DNA of 64,000 bases from Amborella trichopoda (GCF_000471905.2 NW_006499801.1:2696186-2760185), one strand, 5' to 3'; shown: positions 1 through 13,381, counted from the first letter of the stretch. Notes: generated from the letters alone by a model not told the origin. Made by a program: numbers and translations.

Positions 1-246
1 GGTTGTTTAGAGCCTCAACCTTACATAAATTTTTTTCTTATTGATATATACTAGTTTTAGAGCTTGAAAGCTTAATTTTTTTCACAACTATAATCTTTAA
101 GTCCGAGATGATCTATTTGAAGGTTCAAACAATACTAAAAATGCAATTTTCGACAAGTTTTAAGGTGAGGATTTATTTTATTCCATAGGGTTCCAGCCCT
201 TTTTCAACATTTTCCAATCATAAAATGATGAAAATGAAGAATTCCA

Positions 247-350
247 CTGGGGAGAGAGAGAGATGACACTTCGTGTGAAGGTACGAGAGAGAGAGAGAAG
301 GCGCATTGTGTGAAGACAGGAAAGAGAGAGAGAAGAGATAGAGAGAGAGA
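247..350. repeat. GA-rich microsatellite region
   Basis: Interrupted (GA)n runs. Nothing else is recognised in 1-507 apart from a possible right end of a family A MITE at 1-30 (TTGTTTAGAGCCTC). Confidence 0.8.
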
Positions 351-507
351 GGATACCTAGGAGTAAGGATTTGGAGGGTAATTGGAAGATGGTGTAATGA
401 AGTGTCCCATGGGTGTAACTGTGTAATTGGTTTCAGTTCTTGACTAACTTAGAGGGAGAGAGACGTACGTGATAGCACAAAAATATGGAACCGATAAATA
501 TTCCAAC

Positions 508-1330
508 CAGGGGTTTAAAAATCGGATCGGTGGCCTAGATCGGATATCCCAAAAATCCATTTGAATCGGTGAATAAGTGATTCGGATCGAAAATCGCCTG
601 AATCGGTATGATTAAACTTTAAAAAAATCCAAAAAAATTATTAAAATTCATTATAAATATTGTTTTTTTGAAATCTAATAAGAAATGAGGGTACTATATT
701 ATTAACTTTCATTTTTTACATCAATATGTGAATGTTGAAATGTTCTTTCTCTGTATGAAGTTATGTTACCTATTAAATTCACATCACACAAAAGAAAAAT
801 TATAGAATCATGAATGAAATCTATAATCATACATGGACTACAATAAGAATGGATTAAAACGATGAAAAAATGACCACCAAAATCTCGAATCGGTCGGATT
901 TAACCTTAAAATTTTTAAAAAGACTATTAAAAATCATTATAAATATTGTTTTTTAGGAATCTAATAAGAAATGATGATACTACATTAATAACTTTTTATT
1001 TTTTTACATCAATATGCAAATATTGAGATGTTTTTTTCCTGTATGCAGATTATTATCAAACAGTTGTTAAAACCTAACTAAATACAATATTATATATTGA
1101 AATTAGAATTATTGGTTTATATTTTATTATTTTATCATCATTTTACTATACAAATAATAATAAATTTGAAATTCGTCTTATAATATCATCTAATTTAAAA
1201 ATATAATTTACAACTACAACAAAAAATAACATATTGCATAATTTCTAATGTAAATAAATGAATATATAAAATACAAGATTTGATTATCATTGTAATTACT
1301 ATAATTATTAGTTGCAATCATATTTTAATA
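508..1330. repeat. Family H dispersed repeat, internally duplicated
   Basis: Starts GGTTTAAAAATCGGATCGGT and runs into an AT-rich core matching 18148-18691 and 18712-19450 (for example AAAACCTAACTAAATACAAT and TTATTGGTTTRTRTTTTATT). Within this copy 596-800 is repeated at 890-1070. No coding potential. It ends in AT-rich sequence with no clear border. Confidence 0.7.
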
Positions 1331-2059
1331 AAATTAAGAAAATAAATAAAGAAATTCATATTTGCAATGTGAAATAAATGATAAAGCAACTTGAAATAAA
1401 TTCTAAAGCGGTATGAGCTAATGTTATTTTTCGCTCTTAAAATATTTCATAAACTCGTATTTTTTTTTAATGATCTATAAACCAATATTAGTATTATTTT
1501 TTGTTTCTTTTAATATCCTATGAGCTAGTAAAATAATTTCATATAATTATGTTAATTTTTGTAAATTATTATATAAAATTTTATTTTTGTAATTATATAC
1601 AATTAAATATTAGTTATATGTATTTTATGTTTGTATATTATAAAAATAAAATAAAAATAACTAATCTTAAAAAGATTAAAGATTAAATATTAAAAATAAA
1701 TAAATAAAATTAATCTTAAAAAATTAAATATTAAAAATAAATAAATATAATTAATCTTAAAAATAACTATAGACCATTTCATTTGTCTTTATATGAGAGA
1801 GAAATATTTATTTATAAAACGCACCTATCCCTACCTAATACAAACACTATATATAATTTGGAACAAATTGTAACTATTGTTTACAATAAAGTGCACGCTT
1901 TTGCGATAATGTTGCACTATAGAAACAGTCCCACATCGAAGTGATGCGGGACAAAGTAAAAGTATGTAAGCAATTGCAAAACATAGTAAACAGCATGTTG
2001 ATGGTAGGGCCACGTGTATGGAAGTGTAGCTAACGTTAACAATCACGGTTCCTAACATG

Positions 2060-2504
2060 TCACGGCTCCTAACATCTCCAAACATCAGTTTGGGAATGGT
2101 ACTGTTTTTATAGGAACATCTCCTAACATCAGTTTGGGGATGGCACTGTTTCTATATTATTAAAATGGTATAGATGGGTTGGATCTCGTTTTTTCGTTTG
2201 AACCGGAACAGCATAGCCTATATCTCGGTTTGGTGATTTTTTGAACCGGAACAACATAGCCTATATCTCGGTTTGGTGATTTTTAAACCACTGGTTCCAA
2301 CCATGATAGCTTGGATACAAGCACATAAAATACAATCATTTGTTTGTTGCTTTGCCACTGTAGCGCCATGACAGCTTGGATCCAAGCACATAAAATACCA
2401 TGACAGCTTGGATCCAAGCACATAAAATAAAATACAAACATTTGTTTGTTGCTTTGCCACTCTAGAGAGTGCGGGGCATGTACTCTAGAGAGTGCGGGGC
2501 ATGT
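2060..2504. repeat. Cluster of short tandem duplications
   Basis: Several different units are each repeated in place: ACATCTCCTAACATCAGTTT (2080s and 2110s), GAACCGGAACARCATAGCCT (2202, 2246), CATGACAGCTTGGATCCAAG (variant at 2303, then 2368 and 2400), and CTCTAGAGAGTGCGGGGCAT (2460, 2482). The cluster lies 190-630 bp downstream of the cryptochrome stop codon. Confidence 0.8.
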
Positions 2505-2689
2505 AATGGTAATGCAACAAAAAAAAAAACATGGAACCGATAAGTATTAAACATGGAACCGATAAATATTCCAACCATGAAAGCTTGGACGCAAGCACAT
2601 ATACAAAAATTGCATGAACATTAATATGCACCAGACACTATTATGTACTGTTTCATTTATCAATCAAAATTTCTTTTTCCCTATAGCTG

Positions 2690-3856
2690 CTATGACCTCT
2701 GACCTTTCCTCCTCTCAAATCCACCTCTATGGCTCTGTCCTTTAAACTGATTGCTGTTTCTAGGGTTAGCGTTTCCAAACTTTAGAGGAACTACTTGCTT
2801 TATATATGAGGTCCCTGGAAAATGCCTCTTCTCTTTTGGAAGGACTCTGAGCTCTGGCAACCAGTAAGATACATACTCTCCTTCTGGATCATAGGTTTGA
2901 GCCTGAGTTTAATGAATGCTATTAGTTCACTTTCAAATCAAAATTGGATTCCAAACACAAATGAAGTGTGATGTGTAACAGCTGCACTAAATCTCAAGTT
3001 CAATTCCTACCGCAGAACAAAGCAATTTTTTTTTTTTAAGTCGGAAAAATTAGTCCGCCATTTTTGGTGAGCACATGTCTTCCATTAATCGGACAGTTAA
3101 TCGAGGCCTTCAAGAGCTCAAATTCATTTTGCTTTTTTGAAATTTTTTATCTTTTAAATAAAAATTGTTGTGCAAAATTTCGGCCAAATGAATCTCTCTA
3201 GTTATATTGTTTTCGAGCTAGGCTTATACTATAACTGTATGGTTGTTTCGTTTACAGAATTTATTCCCAAAAAAGAACATAATTCATCTCTGGTCTTACT
3301 TGTTTCGGAATACTGAAGTATCGATCTTCTCTTGGATCATTGCCAACACCTGCAAAAAAAGAGATGCGATTAACCCATAAATATGCTTGAATTTAAACAA
3401 CAAGACACCATCCATAGATGAACAAATTGAATCTAGAAAAGGACATAAAAATTAAACCATCAAACAAATAGAAAGACTTTTTACTTCCATTTCAAACAAT
3501 TGACTGATTCTAATGGTTATAAATCAAGTATTTGAAGAACATGGTGAGCCACCATTTGATTGACTCGTTCTCCCTTACCAGCTCCATAAGTCCAATTTCC
3601 ATAATTTGAACATGGGTCATAATCCACAAGGCAAGTTTCAAACCACTCGGCTCCCATGCGCCAGTCCAAACCCATGTCTCGGACCAGAAATGAACAGACA
3701 ATCTGCACAAACCAAGATTCAAAATGTTGCTAATGCAATTCTTTAAAAAGCATCATGGGAAACAAAATATACCTATCCAACATTTTCAATTCCAAGGGGA
3801 TTTTAGCTTCAATCTCTCTAAAGGATTATATTTCCCTTGCAACCAAACACAAACAT

Positions 3857-3887
<31 letters not shown>

Positions 3888-6442
3888 CATCATCCTTTAC
3901 GGTACCTGCCGTCCTCGGTTAGACATAAAGCCAGTGCTGTTAAGCTCTTTCATGTTTGCATCAATGAGTGGATACCTACGACCAAGCGAATCACTTCAGA
4001 TCACATGCTTTTAGAAAAAATAGAAAAACAAAAGAAATACTTTCCCTACACACTGATCAATCTCTTTCCGCATGGAAACCTGAAGAAAAGAAGATCAAAT
4101 AGAAAACAATTCAACAAAACTAGTTTACCCTGTACGACCATCTCGCCATGACTCAAATAAGGCCATGTCTTGGTTCCAGTTAAGCCCTTTCACTCGTCTT
4201 GGACCACCTTAACAGAAGAAATTACAAAGATGTTTCAGTAAATTCATAAATAACGGACAACCATGAGATGATAACAAAGGGAATTCTAGGCATACAAAGA
4301 CAACGAAATATACAATATCACCAGAGAAAGAAGCACATAAAGACATCTAATTTGAACATGGACACAAAGACCAAAGTGATCCTAGTTTCTTATTAACTCC
4401 ATGCTCCCGCATTCTTCTTACCAAGGTGAAAGATGGAGTTCGCGTATTTAATCGATAAGAACCTGAAATAATCTCTCCATATCAACTCAAACAAAACCCT
4501 GCACTAACCCAAAAGAATGAATATCAGAAGAGGAAAACAATAAGAATCTGAATATTATCAAAAGAAACTTAAAGATGGCAACCATTTGATAAATGCAAAT
4601 ACTGAAATTCACTTTGAATTAGCAAATAAATCTTACCAATATGTTGAATCGTTTGCAACTCTTTCTTTTTCATATCTCTTGACCTAATCAATCCGAGCCA
4701 ACCAATTAGTTAGAATAAAAATCATGTTCAACAATGCTGCTAATAGCATAGAAGAACATTTGAGAGCACTTAAACCTCTTCATATGCATAACGTGGGGAT
4801 AGGCATCCAAAGGCAAGCCAAGGTGAGAACTTGGTTGAGTAATCTGGTCCTAGCATCGCATTCCTTGTTTCTTTGTACACCCGCAACAGGTCCTGCTAGA
4901 AATAGAATAAAAGTGAGATAATATTATTCGAATGCAAACATTATAGACTACAAGTTCCTTTTTCTTGAAAATATTGTACATGTACAAGAATAACACTACA
5001 AGTTTCGAAATTATCTTCTGCAAGGAACAAGAATTTGGTGCATACGTTGGGTTACATATTAATAATGCATATCTCGTCATGTACGAATCTCTATGATAAG
5101 ACATATAAAGACAAGAAGAATTGTCTTGCCTTATTCCAAAAATATTCATTCACTCTAGCCAAAGCTGCATTTTCCCCACCAATAAAATGCATTCCACCAT
5201 TATGCTGCACACAAAAACAGAGGTTTGAGCATGCTTACCTAGTAACAAAAAATTCTCATTGATAATTGAACTCTCGTGGATTTATTATGCATAAAAAACA
5301 AAGGGAAATATACATCTTTTGACAATTAAGCACCAAGGAATATGATCGCAAACTGAGTAAATATACATCCAATCATATTTCATATGAGGTCACAAACATC
5401 ATTGACTGTATAATTCTTATAAAAACAAGGATCTAGGGTGGAACTTGTGTTTACAAATAGTTGACATTAATTCACATGGCCAAATCTGCCTGAAACATGA
5501 GAATTGCCTCCGTCCATTCCCATCATTGGGATTATTAATCAACCTTCTCTAAGTCCCTGATTACCTAATTTTAGGTTCAAAAGTTTCCATATAAAAAGGA
5601 AAAATTGAGGAATAAGGAGTTAAGGGATATCATGAATTTGAATAATGAGTTCGCTGATTTCTCATAGGAGTCTACTGTTGAAAGAGTTATCCATCAAAGA
5701 GATCAAAAAGCACAAAACAATAAACTTGCATCCAAAATGTTAAATACTTTTTCGTTCTTTTGTTACAATTATTTAGAAAGAAAAGTTGCATGGAAAGGAA
5801 AGATATTAACCTGCCTTTTCCATATTAAGGCCAAGCTGGTCGAGAGAAGGAACACATCCCCATCCTCCAATCTCATCCAAACTACCACTAGGAAGAGGGC
5901 CAAGTGATGGTGGAATCTTGATGCAACCTCTGATTTTGCATTTAGATTCAACAGACTTCAAGTGTTCCACAAAAAGACCAACTATCAAATGATCAGAGTA
6001 AACTAAAATTATCCATAAAAGATATTAAAGGAACGGAAAATTGAGGAAGCATGGGGAACAACTCATGCATTTTTTTTTTCCATAAACACTCGCACACATT
6101 TACCTTACGAAATTGGGTATACACGTCTGGTACGTTACTGGACCCAAATGGTAAATCATCTAGATGGTACATAGTACTACCCCAGATAAGTTGCAGCTTT
6201 GGAGTTTTAGGAATCGAAGTGGCAATGTCAACTGGTGGCAGAACCACTCTTCGTAGACTGTTGGTAAGAAGTTTTTCAACAAGAATTTCCTCACTGCAGG
6301 TTTCTTGATGGGCATAAACCTGAGTTTCAAGAGTAAGCAAGAAATAAATTTCAGTTCATATAAATGCCATGCAACAAATTGGCAGAGCTTTTCCTGGTAT
6401 ATATATATATATATATATACTATATCGTATATATATACTATA

Positions 6443-6483
<41 letters not shown>

Positions 6484-8317
6484 AGGTAGTATTAGAGAAT
6501 AAAGGACACATGTTTTCATGAAACCAAAATATTGATACATTGACTTTGACTTGGAAGGAATGCCAAATAAGAAACAGAAAAAAATTGATAAAATAATGAT
6601 GGGGCTCTCATTGTTCTTAAACACTAATGCAGACAATAGGAGGCCCTGAAAATATCCACATCTCCCATATGATACATTTTCACCCATAGAACACAATGAA
6701 TTTAACATGTACTAAAGAAAGGGTGCAATAACACATTTTCCATAAACACAATTACAGACAAACAGTTCAGCCAACAAAGAAAAAAAAAAAAATTACAGAC
6801 CAACGGTATTATCTCTTATGCACTTGAGACAAAAAATCACCCAAATAAAAAAAAAGTTTAAATCTTTTAAAGATCCATGTCCAAGGTGGGCTGGATTTTG
6901 CCCCTTCATTGCAAAATCACTGTCATAAGCCATGGAAACATTTCGTCCTCGAGAAAAAATTTCAATCACAAAAATTCAATCACAAAAAGAAGAAAGAGAT
7001 GCATAACTGTATGGGCTCCAAAAGCTTTTGCAATTGACGGAAGGATATCTTCAGGTTTCCCATGTTGTATGAGCAAATTGAGTCCTCTCTTCATCAGATT
7101 CTTCTTTAAGTTGGCTAGGCAATCTATCAGAAATTGGGCTCGTAGAACTGCTAAGAGAATTGCAAAGAATGCCATGATTAAAATCATAAGAAAAGGCATT
7201 AAACAAAATTCAATTTTGTTGCTCCTTACTCACTCTCTTTCTCTAATATTGACAAGGCATGCCTATTCCCGCCTTGTACCTTGTTGACTCTCAAACATAC
7301 AACTTAGATTCTGCTAAATTTCATATATTTTTAGATAAAAGCATGAGTAGATACACGAATTTCTTACAGAGTTAGAGAACAAGGTAGAATCACAGTTTGA
7401 GAGAGAGTTGTGGAGAGGAGACCATTGAGTGAGACGCGATGGGCTTTGAAAGAGAGACACATGGAGCCATGAGTAAGTCATTGTTAATAAGAGAAGGTGG
7501 GCTGAAAATCCAGGTTGGGTACAGAGGAGATAGGGAGAGAGCCATGATTTTGCCACTTTTGGTGGACAAGGATTTCTATCAATCGCCATTGAAAGAACTG
7601 TCCCCATTCAATAATTTTAACAATTACATCCTAACATTAACTTGAAAAAAGGTACAATTCTGAATTGTATGTTAAGAAAATCAGCGAATGAATTAATGTG
7701 AAATATTTTAAGAGAGAGAGAGAGAGGAGAAAATGCAAAACTGAATACAAACGTTGCACAATTATTCATATAATTCTTGAGAGAAAGAGAGAGGGAGGGA
7801 AAGGAAAATGCAGAACTGAAGATTACTCAAGAATTCTTACTACAAATTATGACAGCGAAAACTAAGAGATATAAGGCCACAGACCTCCAGTTTTGGGAAA
7901 TCCAAAGTAATGGGTGGTCCCAAACAACCGAGGATCGAGACAGTAAACTGGCAATATAGCTTGAGATGACTTCCATGCCTGAAAAAGAGCTTCATTGTCC
8001 AAGACCCTTAAATCATTTCGAAACCAGACAATTGCCACACCACTCTCATTTCTTTTGCGATCTCTAGACAGAGAGTATCTTTTAAGAGTTTCATCTGCAA
8101 CGGCATCCATTTGGTCATCAGAGAACTGGGGTACATCCCAATTTGTTTGAAAATCATATTTGGGCAGAGACACAGGAACACTGGACATGTTTAGGCAATG
8201 TTTAGCGAGAGAAAGTGAGAGAAAAACGGGGGTGGGGATGCTGGGTTTGAGAGAAGTGGGGAAGAAGAGCCTTTTGAGTGGGAAGGCAGAGATGGGGGAT
8301 GAGAGAGAAAGAGTCAT
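2690..8317 (-). CDS. CRYD: Cryptochrome DASH (CRY3-type), organellar, 13 exons
   Basis: Blue-light FAD/folate flavoprotein of the photolyase/cryptochrome family. Plant CRY-DASH proteins are imported into plastids and mitochondria and repair CPD lesions in single-stranded or looped DNA (family knowledge). Exons, all minus: 8317-7885, 7150-7008, 6319-6104, 5955-5815, 5204-5130, 4892(or 4895)-4776, 4683-4637, 4498-4422, 4207-4129, 3975-3906, 3702-3579, 3349-3300, 2902-2690. The phases agree throughout and give 594 or 595 aa. Residues 1 to about 45 are Ser/Leu-rich and look like a transit peptide. The photolyase N-domain starts near residue 94 ([12 protein letters not shown]). FAD-domain hallmarks follow: [50 protein letters not shown] and [13 protein letters not shown]. 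The last 30 or so residues are Arg/Gly/Gln-rich, as in plant CRY3. The upstream ATG at 8317 was chosen because it supplies the targeting extension; Met44 is a second in-frame ATG. Introns 4 and 5 need GC donors (see findings). Confidence 0.95.
3857..3887. repeat. (GA)n microsatellite in cryptochrome intron 10
   Basis: About 15 GA units, 19 bp from the end of exon 10. Confidence 0.9.
6397..6480. repeat. (TA)n microsatellite in cryptochrome intron 2
   Basis: Two (TA) runs of about 22 and 35 bp separated by TACTATATCG-type interruptions. Self-complementary and prone to length change. It lies 78 bp upstream of the exon 3 acceptor on the minus strand. Confidence 0.9.
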
Positions 8318-9208
8318 AGATAACGAGTACTTGTTAGAGAGAGTGAGGTGGTGAATCGAGCTGGTTTTAGAGAGAGAAAAAGATTAGTGGGAGAAAGAGA
8401 CCTGGTCACTGCAGTTAGTAATAAATGACGGATATGCCCACAAGCGTTTCTCTTGTAAAGCAGAGCTTTACTGTTAACTCTCATCAGATATTTATGCAGA
8501 TCATAGGGTTATTTGAGAGATTGCCATCTTTAATTTTGATACACTTCATTATAATGGTAGTTGGGGGAGGGAGACTGTTATCAATAAGAATAAATTAAGA
8601 GAGAGAAAGAGACGTGGCCCATCTTGTACCTACGGATAAATTCCCATGACGTGGTGGTCTTAGGGCCCACAGATTGATCACCTCTATATCACACAGCTCC
8701 ATCTCACTCTCTCTCTCTTCGACCGCTAAAACAAGACATTACTTTTTGTACTTTTTGGACCATTCATTTCAATTATTTAACCATTCATTATTTCCGGAGC
8801 TCCAAATTCATGGATTTGAGGTAGAAATGGATTTGCTTTGATTTGGTCTTGAGGCCCTTGAAAACCAGGACCAGCACTTGGCCAACTCACCAAAAAAATT
8901 TCCATCCTTAATACAAGCATTTTTAGTAACATGAGAGTTCTGTATCTTGCACTATTATGGAACTTATAACCCTACTTATACATGAAAGAACACGACTGAA
9001 CAAAGTCCGAGTCTTCCATTCATTCAAGAGGAGAATGTTATAAACACAGCTTTTAGTTTTCTCATTACAAACGTAGTTGCACAGATAATCAGTACGTTAT
9101 AAGAATGTTAAATAAAACTCAAAAGAAGTCTCCAAATCCATATCCATAGCAAAAATGAATTTCTCAACCTTTCAAATTTCAGGAGGATGGGCACTCTAGG
9201 ATCAGCAG
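8318..9208. other. Intergenic region between CRY-DASH and RlmH-like genes
   Basis: Presumed promoter and leader of CRY-DASH (minus strand) and the 3' end of the RlmH-like gene. GA/TC-rich stretches at 8350-8400, 8595-8610 and 8701-8722. I see no distinct TATA box or other gene. Confidence 0.5.
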
Positions 9209-12200
9209 CTACTGATGATGGTATTTCTGCCCTTTGAGAATTGTCCAAGCACTGAAAATTAACAGCATAAGCATCGATAGAAAGTTAATTGCATCAATTG
9301 TGAAAAGCACTCATGAATTAACATACTGCAGATTGAAACACATAAGAAGAAACCCCAAATGATTTGCAAACAAGAAACCTTTTTTTTGCCATTTTTCTGA
9401 TATAGTTAACATTCTTTGATATTATAGACATAATTAGCCCAATACTGGCTCTTTAAAAGAGAAACATAAATACCAATATGACCCTAGTGTGCATATAAGA
9501 ACATTACCCCCAATTTATAAGTAACAGCTAACAACATTACAACATGCGGATCCCCCTCTCCATCAATAACCCACCATTTCATCATACAGTAATAACCTTG
9601 ATGGGCTACGATTTTTAACAGCTAACAACATTACAACATGTGGATCCCCCTCTCCATCAACAACCCACCATTTCATTATACAGTAATAACCTCGATGGAC
9701 TACGATTTTTCATAATCCATTAAAATATAGTATACTGTCCTTAAAATCAGATATAGACAAACTAGATTCATTCTCATACCGGTAAAGCTGCTCCAAAAGC
9801 ACAATCAGTGCAACCTGGTGATTCAAAACCATAGTAGACAGCCTTACAGTCACATCAGCGCGTTTACGCAACTTTTGTCCATGCCCATATGGACCACCTA
9901 TGCAAAATACTAGCACTTCTGATCCCTCCAAAGAAAATCGGAAAGAATACATATTAATAACAGAAAGGAAGGTCAACAATACATATAAAAAGTTAGCAAG
10001 TAATTTCATTATTTCTAATTTCTGATTGAACTTCAACTTAAAGTTAGTGAGGTACTGTATTCCTGGCTTCTCCAACCAACTCTGCCATTTTCTCAGATCC
10101 AATATCTTGGCCACGTTCATCCAAGACTACAACCTAAAATTCCATCATGAACACGTGAGTAGTGAACTGACGATGGCTGCTATCATGTACAGAACTCTTT
10201 GTAAATGATATAAGTAACCAATACTGAATCATAAAACTTCGTGTAAACATGAAATAAATATTTCATAAATAGATGATGTATAGGCTTGGAAGATTATGAT
10301 GCATGGAAGATGAAATGATGTACAGACAATGAAACTGAATCATGCACATTTATTTAAGTTTAGATGCCTCTAGGCTGAAAGTTTCATAAGAAACTTTTTT
10401 CACATAAAGTTTTATAGAATATATTTTTTTGAATGAAGGTCAACTGATTTAACTTCTATATAATTAAGATGTCTACCAACGTGATATGAGATGGAAAAGC
10501 TTATGCTTCCATCTTCATATTGACCGATAACTCTCAATAATTATTCATTTGATTTTAGAAACAACAGAGGACTTCTTGCGCAAGTTAACTGCATCATGCC
10601 ATCAAGCAAGTTGATGGGAATCTTCAATGAGATCAGAAACAATCTTTTTTGTTTCTCTTATAAAAGTTTCTAAATTTTATATTCTCACAAACATTTGTTC
10701 GATTCCACTCATGAATATGTAAATTGTAATAATTCGCACTCGAGGAAGCATTCTGAAAATCTGTATGGGATGATAAAAACCCTTAAACAGTATTTCTTAT
10801 GTTTGGTAATAATATTCTTGATAGATAACATAGAAACCCATATAGTTTTATGACATATGAAGGTTCCAAGGATGTACCCAATCTTCAGGCCTGATGTGTT
10901 GCATTATCCTTATGTCTTCGCCGTCAATTTGAGCCTTCACATCACTGGTTGCGATTTAATATTTCGCGGACAGGTACACACCATGAAAGGGAAAATTCCT
11001 TGATTAGGACCTATTAATGAATATAAAATATATGCATGCTAGCCAGATATAAAGATAATTGCCTGCCAAAGCCAGAAATAGACGCAAAATTTGGGAACAA
11101 CTCAAAATCTAGCACTCAAGGGCGCATTATGCTAAGAATATCCAATCACATTTTTATGTTCATAACCAAGATTGTGTATCGCATTTTATATGAACAATCG
11201 TTTATAATAGTCATGGCATAAAGCTACACGGTGCCCACTTCACTGCAATCTTGTCCTGCTACAGCCTTAATTACTAAAAAGAAGAGCAAAAGACATGTTT
11301 ACCTCGTATTTTTTGGATTAGGTTTGAGCTGAACATCATCAACACGACAGTAATACTTGAGCTTTTCAATGTATTCATCAACTAACAATTGAACCCCCTT
11401 GGATCTCTTCTTGCCAATGGTCAAAATACGTACTGGAAGAGCTCTCTGCAAAAACCGCAACAAAGTCCGATACTTCAATCAAACTAAACTTATGAAGGGA
11501 TAAACCAATTGATTGGATGGGGGTTTCGCAAGAACTGGAATTCTTGGTAATGAACTAAATAAATGAGCTACTTATGTGACGATCACTGTAGAAAGTGTAA
11601 CATCAGATTCCTGTGGCAAGGGGAAAGGAGAATAGGAAATTACAAAACTAAGAAAAGTAAAAACCCAATAAAAAACAGAAGTTAAGATTTCGTAATACCC
11701 ACCCACAGTTTTCAGTGAAAACATACAAATTGGCTCATGGTTAATATCAATTACCTTGAAAAATTAAATAACAATAAAAAAGCTACGAAGTTGAAGCTTG
11801 CAAAATGGTCTCTTTTCTCTAAAAATGTTACCCATGTACATATGTGACAACTTCCTCATCCTTTGTCTATTTAACAAATTTCAACCCAAGTTGGTTATAA
11901 TTTATTGTCTTGAATAAAAAAATATTGGAGAAGATAAGCTTATGCACCACCATCCATCTCCAAAGCCCTTGATACACTAATTTAAAATGTTTGCTTTTCA
12001 AATTAAATCATAGCAGCAAAAATGAAACACGATAAATATTGTTTCAAACTCCAAACAGTGATTAAATCATTAAAAATCATGTCTGACTTGGAATTGGCCA
12101 AGTCGGCTTGAAATAGGAAGATGGACGCTTCCTGGTGGAAAATCCTGAGACTGGCAGGATTCCTCTGGTTTTCTAGTCTCCCTATTTAATAACTTTGTAA

Positions 12201-12744
12201 GCTATAGCCCAATCACCAGAGCCAGACTGTGAAAATCGAAATCGGACCTTGCCAAGTCAAGGCCGATTCTGATTTTCTAAATAATGGTTCTAAATTGAAT
12301 TCCTCGCAAACGCGCATCTGCTTACTGCTAGCCAAACAAATGCATCTCTCTTGACTTTCGAAGAAGGTGTGTCCAATTCAGTTTCACCGCATATCACAAA
12401 AAAGGGGAAAACAAAAACACCGAAGTTGTGGGAACCATAAAATGAGAGTGAAAAAAAGAAGAGAGAATCAAATGAATTCAAAATTCAAAATTAGACATAC
12501 CACAGATTGACTCAAGTTCTTCAAGCTTCTTCCTGCGCAACCAACGCCAGTAACAGATTCCATTCTCAACAAATTTAAGTAAAAGAAAAAATTAAATATG
12601 ACATAAAATAAGTTTGAAAATTTTGTGCAAGAGAAGTAACAGTAGAGTATCCTCAAACCAAGTACAACTTCAAAGGAAGAATCATGAAATTACAACAGGT
12701 TTAAATCTCTAAATTAGCAAGCTCTAGAGAAGCGTGGACTTGGT

Positions 12745-12789
<45 letters not shown>

Positions 12790-12877
12790 AATGGAAGTTC
12801 ATTTGTTGATTTGAGTTACCTGGTGCAGTAGGTGGTGCTGGACTCTTGAAGCACATCGACTGAGAAGAAACTCCCAT
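9209..12877 (-). CDS. RlmH-family (SPOUT) rRNA methyltransferase, probably organellar, 7 exons
   Basis: Homologue of bacterial RlmH, the SAM-dependent SPOUT enzyme that N3-methylates pseudouridine in 23S helix 69. The plant copy is nuclear and probably acts on organellar ribosomes (inference). Exons, minus: 12877-12820, 12532-12501, 11445-11303, 10944-10878, 10133-10056, 9925-9780, 9251-9209. They add up to 567 nt, or 188 aa, with matching phases. About 33 N-terminal residues precede the RlmH core (VRILTIGKKRSKGVQLLVDE) and may be a targeting sequence; bacterial RlmH is about 155 aa. Seen: VVVLDERGQDIGSE, the SAM-loop motif FCIGGPYGHG (about residues 133-142), LNHQVALIVLLEQLYRAW, and the C-terminal KGQKYHHQ carrying the family's conserved YHH. 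All introns are GT-AG. Exon 4 (DVKAQIDGEDIRIMQHIRPEDW) is the least conserved part. The stop lies 892 bp upstream of the cryptochrome start on the same strand. Confidence 0.93.
9523..9710. repeat. 95-bp tandem duplication in intron 6 of the RlmH-like gene
   Basis: ACAGCTAACAACATTACAAC starts both copies (9523 and 9618). They differ at only a few bases, so the duplication is fairly recent. Confidence 0.9.
12750..12788. repeat. (AG)n microsatellite in intron 1 of the RlmH-like gene
   Basis: About 19 AG units, 32 bp downstream of the exon 1 donor in the direction of transcription. Confidence 0.9.
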
Positions 12878-13018
12878 TTTTCAGTGAGACGGGGAGAGGT
12901 TGCGGTTATATACCACGAGTCTGTGGAGAAAGAGGGAGAGGAGATGCCCTCGTAGTGAGTGAGGGGAACACCCTCACACATACTAATGCGGGCGTCCTCT
13001 AAAATCCATTTTAAAGAA

Positions 13019-13381
13019 GGCTGTGCTTTGTATGGAGCCGAGGCTCAAAACAATCAAAGTAAACCGCACCTTCAAATAGTACGGAGAAATGTGATATAGC
13101 TTTAAAATATATTTTTGTATTTAATTATAAAATTTTAAAGCTTAAAAAATAGTGTAGATCCAGCCGATCTATAAAACTTGAAAATTGACTGTCCAAAAAT
13201 GCGTTACAAGATGCATTATTTCCAAAACTTGAAATCTATTCTTTTCTAATGTGCATGAATCTTGATGTCGAGATGATCAATTTGAGGAAATTTGAGTATC
13301 AAAACAACCTCTTCAAGTGAAATTTTTGAGGTGGGCTCGAATTTGATCATTTAGATCCTCAGCTCTATATAAACTTTTTCC
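13019..13381. mobile_element. Family A MITE, copy 1
   Basis: Ends GGCTGTGCTTTGTATGGAGC and CAGCTCTATATAAACTTTTT as imperfect inverted repeats, with the internal core GATGTCGAGATGATCAATTT. 363 bp. Upstream of the RlmH-like gene. The target duplication has eroded. Confidence 0.8.

Noticed and set aside
5811..5814. Reading the GC donor of CRY-DASH exon 4 as a frameshift mutation (pseudogene)
   Set aside because: All other exons are intact and phase-consistent over 594 codons, and the GC site has a near-consensus donor, so GC-AG splicing is simpler. A sequencing error is not excluded.
7439..7645. Open frame of 68 codons (plus strand)
   Set aside because: Lies in intron 1 of the minus-strand CRY-DASH gene; no family motif and GA-rich composition.
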